From Chamaecrista fasciculata (taxonomy: Eukaryota > Streptophyta > Magnoliopsida > Fabales > Fabaceae): a DNA stretch of 64,000 nt. Positions 44,296 through 55,535 of this stretch are shown here, piece after piece. The stretch's first letter is position 1; each line of letters opens with the position of its first letter. The notes under the pieces were generated by a model. That model saw only the letters and a program-made list of their open reading frames with translations. It was not told the origin of the DNA and searched no databases. Both the position numbers and the translations under genes were made by a program. The stretch lies in assembly GCA_003254925.1 (NCBI GenBank), contig QANZ01014782.1, positions 1 to 64,000 of the forward strand, written 5' to 3'.

Positions 44296-46620
44296 ATGGC
44301 AAAGAAGCCAATAACTTCTTCTCCAATGTGTTGGGGCTACAAGAGAAAATAAGAGAACACAATATCAAGATATAAAAAATTAGTAAATAAAAACCGCGTT
44401 GTATTAGGCCGAGGCACGGATATCTCGCTCTCTTTAAGGTAATTCACGCCCTCCACGGGTAGAAACTTTGTCTATAACCCCGGTGTAGTGGTACACGGAC
44501 GCGTCACCCCCAGGATACAACGGCCAAATACTCGCCTTTTTGAGTCTACAACTTCTACACAAAGAAGTAGACAGGACTCTACTCCCACACTTTTTCTCTA
44601 CCCAAGGACACAAGTATTTTTCTCTCACTTTCACAACTAGTATTGTTCATATGTCTTACACAAAAAAAACTCCAACACACTCATATATATATATACACAC
44701 GCATGAAACTTTTTCTTTAACCAGCCGTTGGAAAAATTATTACTCTTTAATAAAATGTTTATTGCCACCGTTTTTATTCCAATCGTACATATATATATAT
44801 ATTAATTGTATTCCAACGTATATATATATAAATGTATAATTAAATGCCTTTGTAACGACCAAAGAAACGCAACGTACATATATATATATTAATTGTATTC
44901 CAACGTATATATATATATATGTATATTAATTGCCTCATATAAAGTTTCGGTTATATTTTTATTTTTTTTTTATTTTTTATAATAATATACAATAATTCTT
45001 CAACAAAAACACATAAGTAAATTTAGAAAAATCATCTATAAAAGTGATAAAATATCTAAAACCATCACGAGTTAAATGACCATCAAATTCACAAATGTCC
45101 GTATGAATTAAATCCAATTTCTCAGAATTTCTCACAACAGCATGATGAGGTCTTTTTGTAATCTTTGACATGCTACAAAATTCACATTTTTCAAAATTAC
45201 CATCAATATTAGGTATCAATCCTAAATTACTCATTTTTCGCACATATTTATCATTTATATGACACAAACGTTCATGCCAAAAATTAATAGAAGAAATCAT
45301 GTAAACAGAATTCGAAGACATATTATTCATATCAAGATTCAACTTAAACATTCCATCACAAGCATACCCTTTGCCTACAAAAGTCCCTCCTTTAGTAAAA
45401 ACATATTGGTCAGACTCAATGGTCTGTTTAAACCCCGCTTTGTTAAGTAGAAATGCAGACATTAAATTCTTTCTCATCTTAGGAGTGTAAAGAACATTCT
45501 TAAGAGTGAGAGTACGACCAGAAGTAAAATTTAATTCTACATTACCTTCACCCAAAATTTGAGTAGTATGGGAATCACCAAGCATTATGTCTCTAGGTTT
45601 CTCATAGGGTGTATACCCTTTAAACCAATCTTTGTCATAACATACATGCCTAGTGGCCCCAGAATCTACCCACCAACCTTTTGAATCACCAACAATATTA
45701 ATCTCACTTATCATGGCCACTAAGGGCTCCTCAACATTATTGGCTTGTGGTACATTACCTTTATTTCGGTATCTACAATTCTTTGCCATATGGCCCTTTT
45801 TACCACAAACGAAGCATGAATATTGAAATTTCTTGTTGGAATTATTTTGGGTGGAATTCCCTTTAAAGTTGCAATTTTTTGATGACTTTTTCATGTTTTT
45901 ACCAGAGGGTTTCAATTGAGCATTTTGCTTCATATTTTGACCTTGAGGCAAAGTGTCACGGGTTCCAAGAGCATTTACCTTATTTATTAAATTACCATTA
46001 CCATTTTGTGCCATAAGAAGATCTTGATTTCTAGCCTCCTCTTCAACTCGGATCCTTGTAATGAGACTTTCAAGGCTAGTCTCCTTTTGCTTGTGACGTA
46101 GAGTTTTTTGAAACTCCCTCCATGATGGTGGTAGTTTGTCTATGATCCCAGCCACAATGAGGTTGTCTTCAATTTGTATCTCTTCTGATCGCACCTCATG
46201 AGCCAACATTTGAAACTCTTGAGTTTGCTCCACCACAGACTTTTCATCCACCATTTGGAAACGAAAGAAGCGACTCGCAGCATACTTTTTTGCACCAGCT
46301 TCCTCAGTATCATATTTTTTCTGCAAGGCTTTCCAAATCTTTTTGGCAGTTTCATATGATTTCTCATAATAATCTCCCATTATATATAATAGCATCATGA
46401 TGAGAGCCATGATTATTATAACATGGCATCATCTTTTTCCTCAAAACTTAGTGCAAAATCATCAGAAAAATTATGGATACCCACATGGAGCAGAATGGCT
46501 GCAAAAGAAGCAGAGAAAGTGGCAGCCTACTTAGATGGTTTGGTTCTCAATTCATGCTATTTTGACCCTAATTGCTAATTGCTTTCTCTTTAATTCTAGT
46601 TGCTCTGCAAATGCTGGAAG
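44296..46620 (+). pseudogene. TAR/alliinase-like copy 4: orphan exon 1 split by a copia fragment
   Basis: ATGGCAAAGAAGCCAATAAC at 44296 starts exon 1, preceded by the same 5' flank as copies 1 and 3 (GTGGCATGAACCACATCCTTTCATCAAAAACCC). The exon is cut at about 44328 by a copia fragment and resumes at about 46392 (GCATCATGATGAGAGCCATG), ending at 46620 with the usual AG|GTTTGTG donor. The resumed part reads PTWSRMAAKEAEKVAA in one frame but lacks the SGHGSA and NGHQPVCECN stretches, so the EGF domain is destroyed. No exons 2-5 follow before copy 5. Host pseudogene. Confidence 0.8.
44329..46391 (-). mobile_element. Copia fragment inside TAR copy 4 exon 1 (fossil)
   Basis: On the minus strand this reads copia gag, a CCHC zinc knuckle ([14 protein letters not shown]), the protease active-site region ([11 protein letters not shown]), the pre-integrase HERLCH motif and the beginning of integrase, then LTR-like sequence ending CCAACA at 44329. 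It is incomplete. Insertion was into host exon sequence, so it is younger than that exon copy. Confidence 0.85.
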
Positions 46621-46730
46621 GTTTGTGTTTCTTTCTTATACAATCCTCTGTTATATACAAAGTTTCTGCTTTATGAATGCTTTTAAAAACCACACTGGTT
46701 TATTTATTTAGGGGTCTCATTGTGTCATTC

Positions 46731-47152
46731 TGTTACGGGCTTCACCACCACGACGAGGCCTCACCACCACGACGGGGCCTCACCACCACGACGGGACCCT
46801 TTTCCCCCGGCGGGTCTATCCTCCGGCGGGTCTACACCCTCCCATTTGGGGATCCCCCCAAGTGTGTGGGTGCTGGGAATCGAACAGGGGACCTCCCCCT
46901 TATCAACCCCAAACACCCACTCCTTGTACCACTTGAGCTAGTTAGCTCAAGTGGTACAAGGAGTGGGTGTTTGGGGTTGATAAGGGGGAGGTCCCCTGTT
47001 CGATTCCCAGCACCCACACACTTGGGGGGATCCCCAAATGGGAGGGTGTAGACCCGCCGGAGGATAGACCCGCCGGGGGAAAAGGGCCCCGTCGTGGTGG
47101 TGAGGCCCCGTCGTGATGGTGAGGCCTCGTCGTGGTGGTGAAGCCCGTAACA
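46731..47152. mobile_element. 422-bp almost perfect palindrome with divergent tRNA-like A/B boxes and 5-bp TSD
   Basis: The termini are TGTTACGGGC...GCCCGTAACA, flanked on both sides by CATTC (46726-46730 and 47153-47157). The arms of 211 bp differ at about two positions; the centre is about 46941. Each arm, read outward, has an A-box-like TAGCTCAAGTGG (46943-46954 in the right arm) and a B-box-like GTTCGATTCC (46998-47007), typical of RNA polymerase III type 2 promoters in tRNAs and tRNA-derived SINEs. The distal parts are GC-rich, with CACCACCACGACG repeats and GGCGGGTCTA. It has the look of two head-to-head SINE-like units or a foldback element. It lies in the decayed intron of TAR copy 4. 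Confidence 0.75.
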
Positions 47153-47465
47153 CATTCTTTATTGTTATTATGGTCTCTTGTTCCATTCATAAAAAAGAAT
47201 CTCAAATTGAGGACTCATTGATACTTGTACTTAAAAACCAAAGATTTGTTAGTAAAATATTGTATCTTTATGTCTTTTTTTGCTTAATGATAGTTTCACG
47301 TATTTTTTTGTGGTTCTGAATTTTGATCGAAAAGAAGCACACATTGTAAGTTGATAAGGTTTGGTATATGTACATTAATAAATACTTTATCAAGTGGCTT
47401 AGTGGTTTGTTTGTTAATATTTCTGAACTCCGAGGAGATAAGTTCGATCCATGTGGTTTATTGAC

Positions 47466-47786
47466 TAAAACCCTATTTTGGTCCCTAACATATTACCTTT
47501 TTCTCATGTCGGTCCTCCTTAAATTTTCTTTCTCAATTGGCCCCTCACAAATGTTTCCGTTAGTCCCTCCAAAGTTGGTGATGTAGTACAATTAAATGAT
47601 GATAGAGGGATTAACTTTGTGTCATTATCTAAAAGTTTCATATCACCGACTTCATTAAAAATTGGATGAATGGACTAACTTTGATAGCAGAAATATTTGT
47701 GAGGGATCAAATTGAAAAAGAAAATTTAAAGAAGACTAAATGAAGAAAAAGGTAATACATGAGGGACTAAAATAGAATTTTAGTTC
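47466..47786. repeat. Foldback long-TIR element
   Basis: The left arm CTATTTTGGTCCCT...TTTTTCTCATG...TTTGTGAGG recurs inverted on the right (CCTCACAAAT.TTTC against GAAATATTTGTGAGGG; AGGGACTAAAATAG). Non-coding, with no target duplication identified. Confidence 0.6.
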
Positions 47787-48368
47787 CAGCCTTTACTTTA
47801 TCAAGTTGAGAAGTTATCTTTCGAGTATATGATTTGTATAATGGTACCCTCTTACTTTTTTGTATTAATTTTACTTTGAATCAATTATTTTAAAAAAAAA
47901 TAACAAATTAAGATAAAATAATAAAATTAATATTCTTAGAAAAATTAAAAATATATCATAGTAGATCTTTTTAAAAATTTAATTTAAGTATTTTTATTTA
48001 TTATTTCTAAGTAATTAATAGATAAAAGATGACAAAAACTTCAATAAAGTAATAATCTTGGATAATATAATAAAAAAGTACTTGATATAGTTTATTATTT
48101 TACATCACTTTTTTTCTAATATTTAAAATTTATAATTATAAAATATTTCATATTTTTAAAAATATTTGATAATATTAATTATGCATTTTATACTTAATAA
48201 ATAATATATTATTAAATATTTTATTTGATATATATAGAGAGAGTGGATATAATTATCATCCAAAAAAAAATTGACCCCCCTCCCCCTCTAAATCATCATC
48301 CTGGCTTCGCCCCTGTTTATCATCACTTTCTTCTGTATCTTTTGACCTTTCCAAAAAATCTATATATG

Positions 48369-48370
<2 letters not shown>

Positions 48371-48401
<31 letters not shown>
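48371..48401. repeat. AT dinucleotide microsatellite
   Basis: An uninterrupted (TA)n run about 120 bp upstream of the copy 5 ATG. A similar run is at 51188-51217. Confidence 0.8.
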
Positions 48402-48404
<3 letters not shown>

Positions 48405-49134
48405 TACAATATATTTATTTTAAATATAAATTAAACCCTTAAAGTAGATATTGTGAATCGAAAATCAAAAGATTCATAAGATTCATAAAATTGATTCATA
48501 AAATTGAAGTACACAATTAAATGGCAAAGAAGTCAACTCCTCCATTCTCCATAATTGCATATTGCATCATGATGGCAGCTATGATTATTATAACAGTGTC
48601 ATCATCATCATCATCTTCCTCAAACCTCTATGTAAGTGCAATATCATCATCAGATAAATGGGAGCCCACATGGAGCAGAATGGCTGCAAAAGAAGCAGAG
48701 GAAGTGGCAGCCATAGAATGTTCAGGACATGGAAGTGCCTACTTAGATGGTTTGGTTCTCAATGGCCATCAACCTGTTTGTGAGTGCAATTCATGCCATT
48801 ATGGCCCTAATTGCTCTCTCTTTAATTCTAGTTGCCCTGCAGATGCTGTAAGGTTGGTGTTTCTTTTTAAACTTATGTTATTTATAAAGCATCAATAGCT
48901 GAAATTTGAAAAAATGGTTAGAGTGATAGGTATTTCAGTTCTTATAAATAAGGTTTGGTTCGCTCGATTTTTATAGGATATGACTGTCTTTTTTAAAAAA
49001 CTTTAATTTATTCCATTATCTGGAGCCCATATATAATTATATCGTGAATAGAGATGACAATTTGGACATATATTTAGAGTATTCTTCCAAATTTGTTAGT
49101 AAAAAATATTTGATATTCATTAGATATATATTTG

Positions 49135-49480
49135 ATGAGGTTCTGGGAAATATAATGAAGATCGAGGCGTCAATCTAGACTGAACCTACAAAAAAGGAGA
49201 GCGGGGTTGATCCCCGCTTGTAATTTTGATGTCAAAGTCAGTAATGATCCGTAGAGGATAAGAGGAATTCCGAGAGAATTAGAGTCAATTAGAGTCAAGA
49301 GAATGAGTGAATATACCTATAATGACTTATTACCAAGTACTTATACTGCAAGGCAATTTACAGAGAGTATGACAGTAGCATTTGCACTTAATCTTCGATC
49401 ATGCTTTGAGGGGATTTGCACGGGGAATCGCTCCTAAGGGGATCGCTTCAAGAGATGTCTTATCAATATCTAATATTAGA
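49135..49480. repeat. Unclassified repeat-like stretch in intron 1 of TAR copy 5
   Basis: Less AT-rich than its surroundings (GGAGAGCGGGGTTGATCCCCGC, GGGGATTTGCACGGGGAATCG), and it has no matching stretch in intron 1 of copies 1-3. It resembles an LTR-type fragment, but I could not find ends. Confidence 0.3.
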
Positions 49481-49711
49481 TAAGGCACAAATAGTGAAAA
49501 ATAAAAAGTTATCCCATATGTAGGTATGGATGTTGTTCCAACTTCCAACTACCCTCCATTTGTTTAAAACAAACAGATACTTAAAAAAATCAATATCTGA
49601 TAGCTTATAATATTAATATTTTATTATTATATTTTACATATTCAATTTTATATTTTGTATATTTTCAATTTCAGAGTTAATATTAAGTATATTCAATTTT
49701 AAATTAAAACA

Positions 49712-50072
49712 CCCTAAAGTACGGAGTCAGTTTTAGTTGTCTCTAAAGTTTTTTTTTTGGTCAGTTGTACTTTCAAGGTATGAGGTTAGTTTCCATTGTA
49801 CTCAAAAGTTTTTTGGGTCAATTATATCCTCAAATATTTTCTTTTTTGTATCAATTATATCCCTAATCTTTACTTTTGTGTCAATAGTATCCCTAATTTA
49901 AGGGTACAATTGGTTAAAATGTGAAAAATTAGAAGTACAATTGACCAAAAAAAACTTTGGAGGTACAACTAAAATTGATAATCTCATATTTTGGGAGTAC
50001 AATTGATCACAAAAGAATTTTGATGGTACAACTCAAACTAACCCCATATTTTAGGAGTACAAAAGGTAATGT
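49712..50072. repeat. Foldback long-TIR element in intron 1 of TAR copy 5
   Basis: Left-arm words AAGTACGGAGTCAGTTTTAG and AAAGTTTTTTTTTTGGTCA return inverted (TGACCAAAAAAAACTTTGG, CTAACCCCATATTTTAGG). Divergent arms of roughly 90-150 bp. Same GGTCA-AATTGTAC style as the 6674 remnant. Confidence 0.5.
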
Positions 50073-51425
50073 TGCCTTTATTTTTATTATTGGATATTTT
50101 GTATATAAGATTCTAATGCCAAGTACATACTTTGGATATTAAAATAAGGTGAAAATACGGATATCAATTTATCATTATTGATAAAATATTTTTTTATTAG
50201 TAGGGTATTCACCAGAGTAAACCTAGTGACTATAATCCCTATAGTATTGCAGGGCCCACTACTGGGAGCCACCCTACCAATAGATGATGATGCATTCCCA
50301 TCTCTCCAGGGATGATAAAAACATAAGCAAACCTACCTATAATCATTCCAAAATTAATGGATAAATGGGAGGACAACTTGTGGTTAATTATACTAGAAGA
50401 ATTAAAAAGTTTATAGATTTCTTGGAGTTATCATGTATGTATGTATTGCATATGGGTTTAATTTGTTTGGATATATTGATGCAGTGGGATCCATATTTCT
50501 TTGAGCAATTTTGGAGGCAACATGCAGAGAGAAGTGGGGTTTTAGTGTTAGGATGGCACAGAATGGGATATACTTACAAAGATGGAATACTTACATCTCA
50601 GAATTGCTTGTAAATTACATTCAAAGATTGCATGAGCTTGTTGGAAATGCTGTCACACAAGAAAGATTCATAGTGTTTGGTGCTGGAGCTACTCAACTCC
50701 TAAACGCCGCCGTTTATGCCTTCTCTCCCAACTCTTCCTTACAATCTCCAGCAAAAGTGGTTGCCAAAGCTCCATGTTACCCTGTAAGCAATTCTTTCCA
50801 ACTAAAGAGAAAACCAATTATTTGATATGTGAAATTGGTATTGAGTTAATGAATTAATTCATGAATAATTAAAATATATGATTTGATTTTTGAAATATCG
50901 CAACTGTAAATGATTTAGTCTCTATGACAATTTTGTTCTTGATTTTGAATTAATTTTGTATTCTTTAATCGCTGAATTTATATTAAATTTATACTTTATA
51001 GTCCCAAAGTTTGTATTGAATTTGTATTTTTTTTTTTCATAAGTTTGACTCAAGAATCAAATTGTTGACCGTTGTGATATTTTAAGGACTAAATCATATT
51101 TTTTTAATTATTCAACGACTAGTTTCATTGACTCTATATAAATTTAGAGATTAAATAAATGGCTTTCTCTAAACTGCTAATTAGTTAAAATGATATATAT
51201 ATATATATATATATATACTCACCATATGTATTAATTGAACATGTGTATGAGATAGCAAAATCTATTTGAGAGGTGGTTTGAGAGGAATACTATCTAGCAG
51301 TTGACTTAAAATTACTGTCTTATTTATACAAAAAATATAAAAATAAAGCAAATGTGAAAGTAAATATATATTTGAGAAATAAAGAATGTGATTGAGGTTA
51401 GTACAAAGGACTTTTAGGGTCACCC

Positions 51426-51614
51426 AACAAAGGTTGGCCCAGTTGATAAGGAGTAAACTCATAACTCACAAGGTCGTGGGTTCGAATCCCGCTGCCGATG
51501 TGAGAGCCTTGTTGGTAGGCGATCTGTAAGTATCTCTGTAAGCGCTCATAGAGCCTTGAGGCCTCCATGGCCTTGGTGAGCCCCGGAGCCCAACTCACCT
51601 AAACTTTTTTCCAC
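51426..51614 (+). mobile_element. tRNA-derived SINE with ~23-bp target duplication
   Basis: A-box-like TTGGCCCAGTTGATAAGG at 51434-51451 and B box GGTTCGAATCC at 51479-51489, then a unique body and an ACTTTTTT end. The flanks ACAAAGGACTTTTAGGGTCA (from 51403) and ACAAAGGATTTTTAGGGTCA (from 51615), each ending CCC, form a long target duplication as expected of LINE-mediated insertion. It lies in intron 2 of TAR copy 5. Confidence 0.85.
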
Positions 51615-51915
51615 ACAAAGGATTTTTAGGGTCAACCCATCAAACCCAACTTAACTTGCATGTTTGGTTTAGACTGATGAGTTAGTTTAGTCGGATAAAG
51701 ATAAGTCGGCAACGGTTTGGCTTCGACTATAAGTTTTAAGATTTTAAGTCTGCTCAATTTAACTCAATCCACCAACTTGTACTAGTTGTTTTTTTTTTTT
51801 ACTGAAATACTACATATTGTATATTGAAGTTTCATTTATTGTATATAGTTTAATGCAAGAGTCTAATTCTATTTAATATAATTTAACTCATAACATAAGG
51901 TATTAATTTTTGAAA

Positions 51916-52195
51916 GGTCAAAGTCCTATTTTGGTCCCTCTGTTATGCTCATTGTTCCAAATAGGTTCCTCAGTTATTTTTTGTTCCATATTGGTCCCTC
52001 AGTTATCCAAAATTTGTTAAAGTTGGTCCCTTTAACGTTTTCCATCCATTTTTCTGTTAAAAAAAGACAAAAAATAAACTTTCACCCCCAAAAGTTTTAT
52101 TTTATTATATTAAGGTCATTTTCTTTTTATAATAGGATCAAAACGTAAAGAAAAGAAATAAATTAAAATTTTAAGTGAATTTACCCCAAAACACA

Positions 52196-52245
<50 letters not shown>

Positions 52246-52730
52246 GCTTCTCTCTCTCTCTCCACCTTCTGCAATTTGGCATTCTCCCATCAATTCTCGT
52301 CCTCTCTCCACAAAAAATCCCAAATCTACATTTAGATTTCCGATTTTCCCATCTCTTAAATTCGCCATTTCCCTCAACAAATTCCCCACCCCTTCAATCC
52401 TCTTCGGTTGATTTGATCCACAATCAACAACAACAACAATGTCCTCTTCAACCCCACCCGTCCTGCCTATCTCCAATTCCCAACCCTCCGCCAGCGGCAC
52501 CGGTGCCATCGGCGAATCTGGAGCCTCGATCACCACTCCCGCCTTCCGCGCCTTCATCAACCACATCTTCGATTACGTCCGCAATGGCCTCTCGCAACGC
52601 CGTCCTTGGGCTGAACCTGTTAACCGTGCCGAATCCCGAGCGTTTCTCTAAAGCAACCCTCCGAATCCGCAAGAACTACTCCTACTTCCGCGTCAATTAC
52701 TACGCCATCATCGCTATGATTCTCGGCGGG

Positions 52731-52780
<50 letters not shown>

Positions 52781-53060
52781 GTATTTTTTGGGTAAATTCA
52801 CTTGAAATCTTAATTTACTTTCTTTTCTTACGTTTTGATCCTATTATAAAAAGAAAAAGACCTTAATATAATAAAATAAAACTTTTGGGGGTGAAAGTTT
52901 ATTTTTCCTCTTTTTTTAACGGAAAAATGGATGGAAAACGTTAGAGGGACCAACTTTGACAAGTTTTGGATAACTGAGGGACCAATATGGAACGAAAAAT
53001 AACTGAGGGACTTATTTGGAACAGTGAGCATAACAGAGGGACCAAAATAGGACTTTGGCC
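51916..53060. mobile_element. Pack-MULE carrying a PRA1-family gene fragment
   Basis: 1145 bp with a perfect 9-bp target duplication TTTTTGAAA (51907-51915, 53061-53069). Terminal inverted arms of about 325 bp start GGTCAAAGTCCTATTTTGG (left) and GGCCAAAGTCCTATTTTGG (right, inverted) and end in CT / GA dinucleotide tracts (52203-52245, 52731-52771). The unique core 52250-52730 is a captured host gene piece. It lies in intron 2 of TAR copy 5. Confidence 0.9.
52439..52730 (+). pseudogene. Captured PRA1 family (prenylated Rab acceptor) gene fragment
   Basis: ATG at 52439 opens MSSSTPPVLPISNSQPS and then PAFRAFINHIFDYVRNGLSQ and RRPWAEPVNRA, the N-terminal signature of plant PRA1 proteins (Rab-GTPase acceptor, endomembrane trafficking). 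A frame change near 52640 gives a stop at 52649, while the second frame continues SKATLRIRKNYSYFRVNYYA and IIAMILGG, the next PRA1 block, up to the inverted arm. The two membrane hairpins of PRA1 are absent. The preceding 52250-52438 with CAACAACAACAATG resembles a captured 5' UTR. A fragment only, not a functional gene. Confidence 0.85.
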
Positions 53061-53982
53061 TTTTTGAAAACGTTAACATCTAGTTTGTTATGTTGTACAC
53101 TGATTTTAAATTTTCAACTACTTTAAATATGAGTATATGATTTTCATAAGTTCTTATTGTCTTATTAATTTCTTTATTCACCTTCAAAGAATTTCAGTCC
53201 AATTCAACCTACCTCATGAACACCCCTATACTTACCAAGGTGATTAATTATCGGTTAAGTTTGTTATCATGTTCATTCATTACGTGTGCCTTATATATGC
53301 AAATTAACATGAAGAGAATTTTGTGGCAGTATTATAGGATACAAACAAAGTTACTTAATTCAAGGGAAACATATATGAAGGTGATACATCGTTGTGGAAG
53401 AAGAATGTGTCAAAAGTGAATACAACATTCATTGAGTTTGTGACTTCACCAAATAATCCAGATGGAAAACTGACTGATGCAGTTTTGAAAGGGACTAATG
53501 TGAAGACAATTAATGATCATGCTTATTATTGGCCTCATTATACTCCAATTCCTTCTCCATCAGATCAAGATCTCATGATCTTCACAATTTCCAAGCTCAC
53601 AGGACATGCTGACACTAGATTTGGGTAGGTATCAAAACTTAGGGAAAATTCATAATTCAATCCCTATAATTTATCTAAAATTTTAATTTAGTCCTTAAAC
53701 TTTTATTAAATATAGTTCTTATATTTAAAAAATATTTAGATTTTTGTCCTTAATTAATTATATATTTTATAATTTAAATATTAAAAGTAAAGAAATTAAA
53801 TATTTACAAAATATCACAATTTAACAAACAATTTGGAATGGCTCTTTTTTTAGAACAAGTCCCGACATGTTAAATAAACTATGAGAATCAAATGATCAAA
53901 TTTTCCCAAAACTTACTATCATATACTTATGTTAGTCCATTTTTTTTACTTGTATGTATATGTAGCTAGTGTATAGACTAAA

Positions 53983-54663
53983 GGCAAAAAAACCTTTCGG
54001 TGCCCCTAACGTTTGGGGTCAGTTTCAGTTATACTCCCAACGTTTGTTTTGTGTCAGTTATGCCCCTAACGTTTCACATTGTTGTCAATTATACCCTAGC
54101 CTCATTTTGGCCAAAGTCTTTTTTGGGTCCCTCAAGTTTGCTCAAAGTTTCGTTTTGGTCCCTCAAGTCTCCGACGAACTTTCCAGCGAGATACACGGCG
54201 GCCTCGACAACTACGAAAACTCCTAATCCAGGGTTTTTTGACCTCTTAAGTTCAATGGCGGCCTGCATTTTGCGAACAAATGATCAAAAATATGATTTTC
54301 GGCGATTGTGTAAATTTTTCGGCGACTATGTAATTTTTCAGTGGCTTTCCAGTCATTATTTTCGCAAAATGGAGGTCGTCATTGAACTTAGGAGGTTAAA
54401 AAACCTTGAATTAAGAGTTTTCGTAGTCGTCGGAGTCGCCGTGTATCTCGCCGAAAAGTTCGCCTGAGATTTGAGGGACTCTAACGGAACTTTGAGCAAA
54501 TTTGAGGAACCAAAATAGGACTTTGGCCCAAAATAATTGAGGTTAGGGTATAATATAATTGACAACAATGTGAAACGTTGGGGGTATAATTGACACAAAA
54601 CAAATGTTGGGGGCATAACTGAAACTGACCCCAAACGTTAGGAGCACCAACAGGTCTTTTGCC
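53983..54663. mobile_element. 681-bp hairpin MULE-like element in intron 3 of TAR copy 5
   Basis: Ends GGCAAAAAAACCTTTCGGTG and, inverted, GGCAAAAGACCTGTTGGTG. Flanks TAGACTAAA and TAAACTAAA are a 9-bp duplication with one mismatch. The arms occupy almost the whole element (GCCCCTAACGTTT, CAAAGTCTTTTTTGGG, ATGGCGGCCTGCATTTTGCG against CGCAAAATGGAGGTCGTCAT). It belongs to the same family as the element at 3183-4997. Confidence 0.85.
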
Positions 54664-54905
54664 TAAACTAAATTAACAGTTCAATCATTGAATGTATTAC
54701 CGAATTGACAATTCGGTCATTAAAAAAAATTAAAATGTACAATTAAAATAATATACTATTTGATCTATAAAAAAGATTAATAGATATGTTGTTTTGATAT
54801 TTTAAAGACTAAACTGCGTATTTATATTTTTCAAAAATCAAATTATCATTTCAATAACTTCTTAGAAATCAAATTATTAGTTTACTCACATATATATATA
54901 TATAT

Positions 54906-54985
54906 AGGTCAAAGAGTCATTTTGGTTCTAAATGTATACCCTAATGTTCATATTGGTCCATTATGTTTCAAAACAAGGTTATTAA
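54906..54985. repeat. Truncated arm of the GGTCAAAG.GTCATTTT family
   Basis: GGTCAAAGAGTCATTTTGG matches the left end of the element at 18821. No partner arm is found, and the acceptor side of exon 4 of TAR copy 5 is damaged next to it. Confidence 0.55.
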
Positions 54986-55535
54986 GATCAAGATCTTAAT
55001 AAGGCCTACCTTGCCAAATCGTATGAAAGATCGTATTTGGTTAAGATCGTATCAGGATCGCGATTTTCTAGTTAAGATCCTACGATCCAAGGATTTTTTT
55101 TTTTTTTTAGAATTTTGGCCCAAATTGCAACATCTCAGCCTAGTTTTTTTCTTTTTTATAAATTGACAAATTTATGATTATTGAGTTGATTGTTACTTGT
55201 TGAGAGTGTGTACCAAAAGATGCTTTCATATTTGGATTCAAGCACCATGGGAGTTTCTTGAGACTCTCAGTTGAGGGCTTTAAAGATTCTTGACACTGTG
55301 CTTAAAGGTGATGGAAAAGATATTTTCAAGTTTGCATATTCAGCAATGAAGAATCGATAGATGAGATTGAAACACGTGTTGTCCAAATCAAAACAATTTT
55401 CTCTTCAGAAACTAACTCCTCAATATGACACCTTTTTCCAAAGGTCAAGAGATCCTACTCCGTATGATGTCGTATAGTATATTTAATTTGATTTAATTTG
55501 TATTCAAAGAACAAAGGAAATGATAAATTAGTGTA

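Noticed and set aside
46731-47152. A functional tRNA gene pair
   Set aside because: A- and B-box-like motifs are present, but no cloverleaf with acceptor and anticodon stems could be drawn.
46677-47205. Several overlapping open frames on both strands across the palindrome (LTTTTGPFSPGG-type)
   Set aside because: They are mirror images caused by the GC-rich inverted repeat, with no recognisable domain.
51426-51614. A tRNA gene
   Set aside because: A and B boxes fit, but the body continues over 180 bp with a long target duplication, so it is a SINE.
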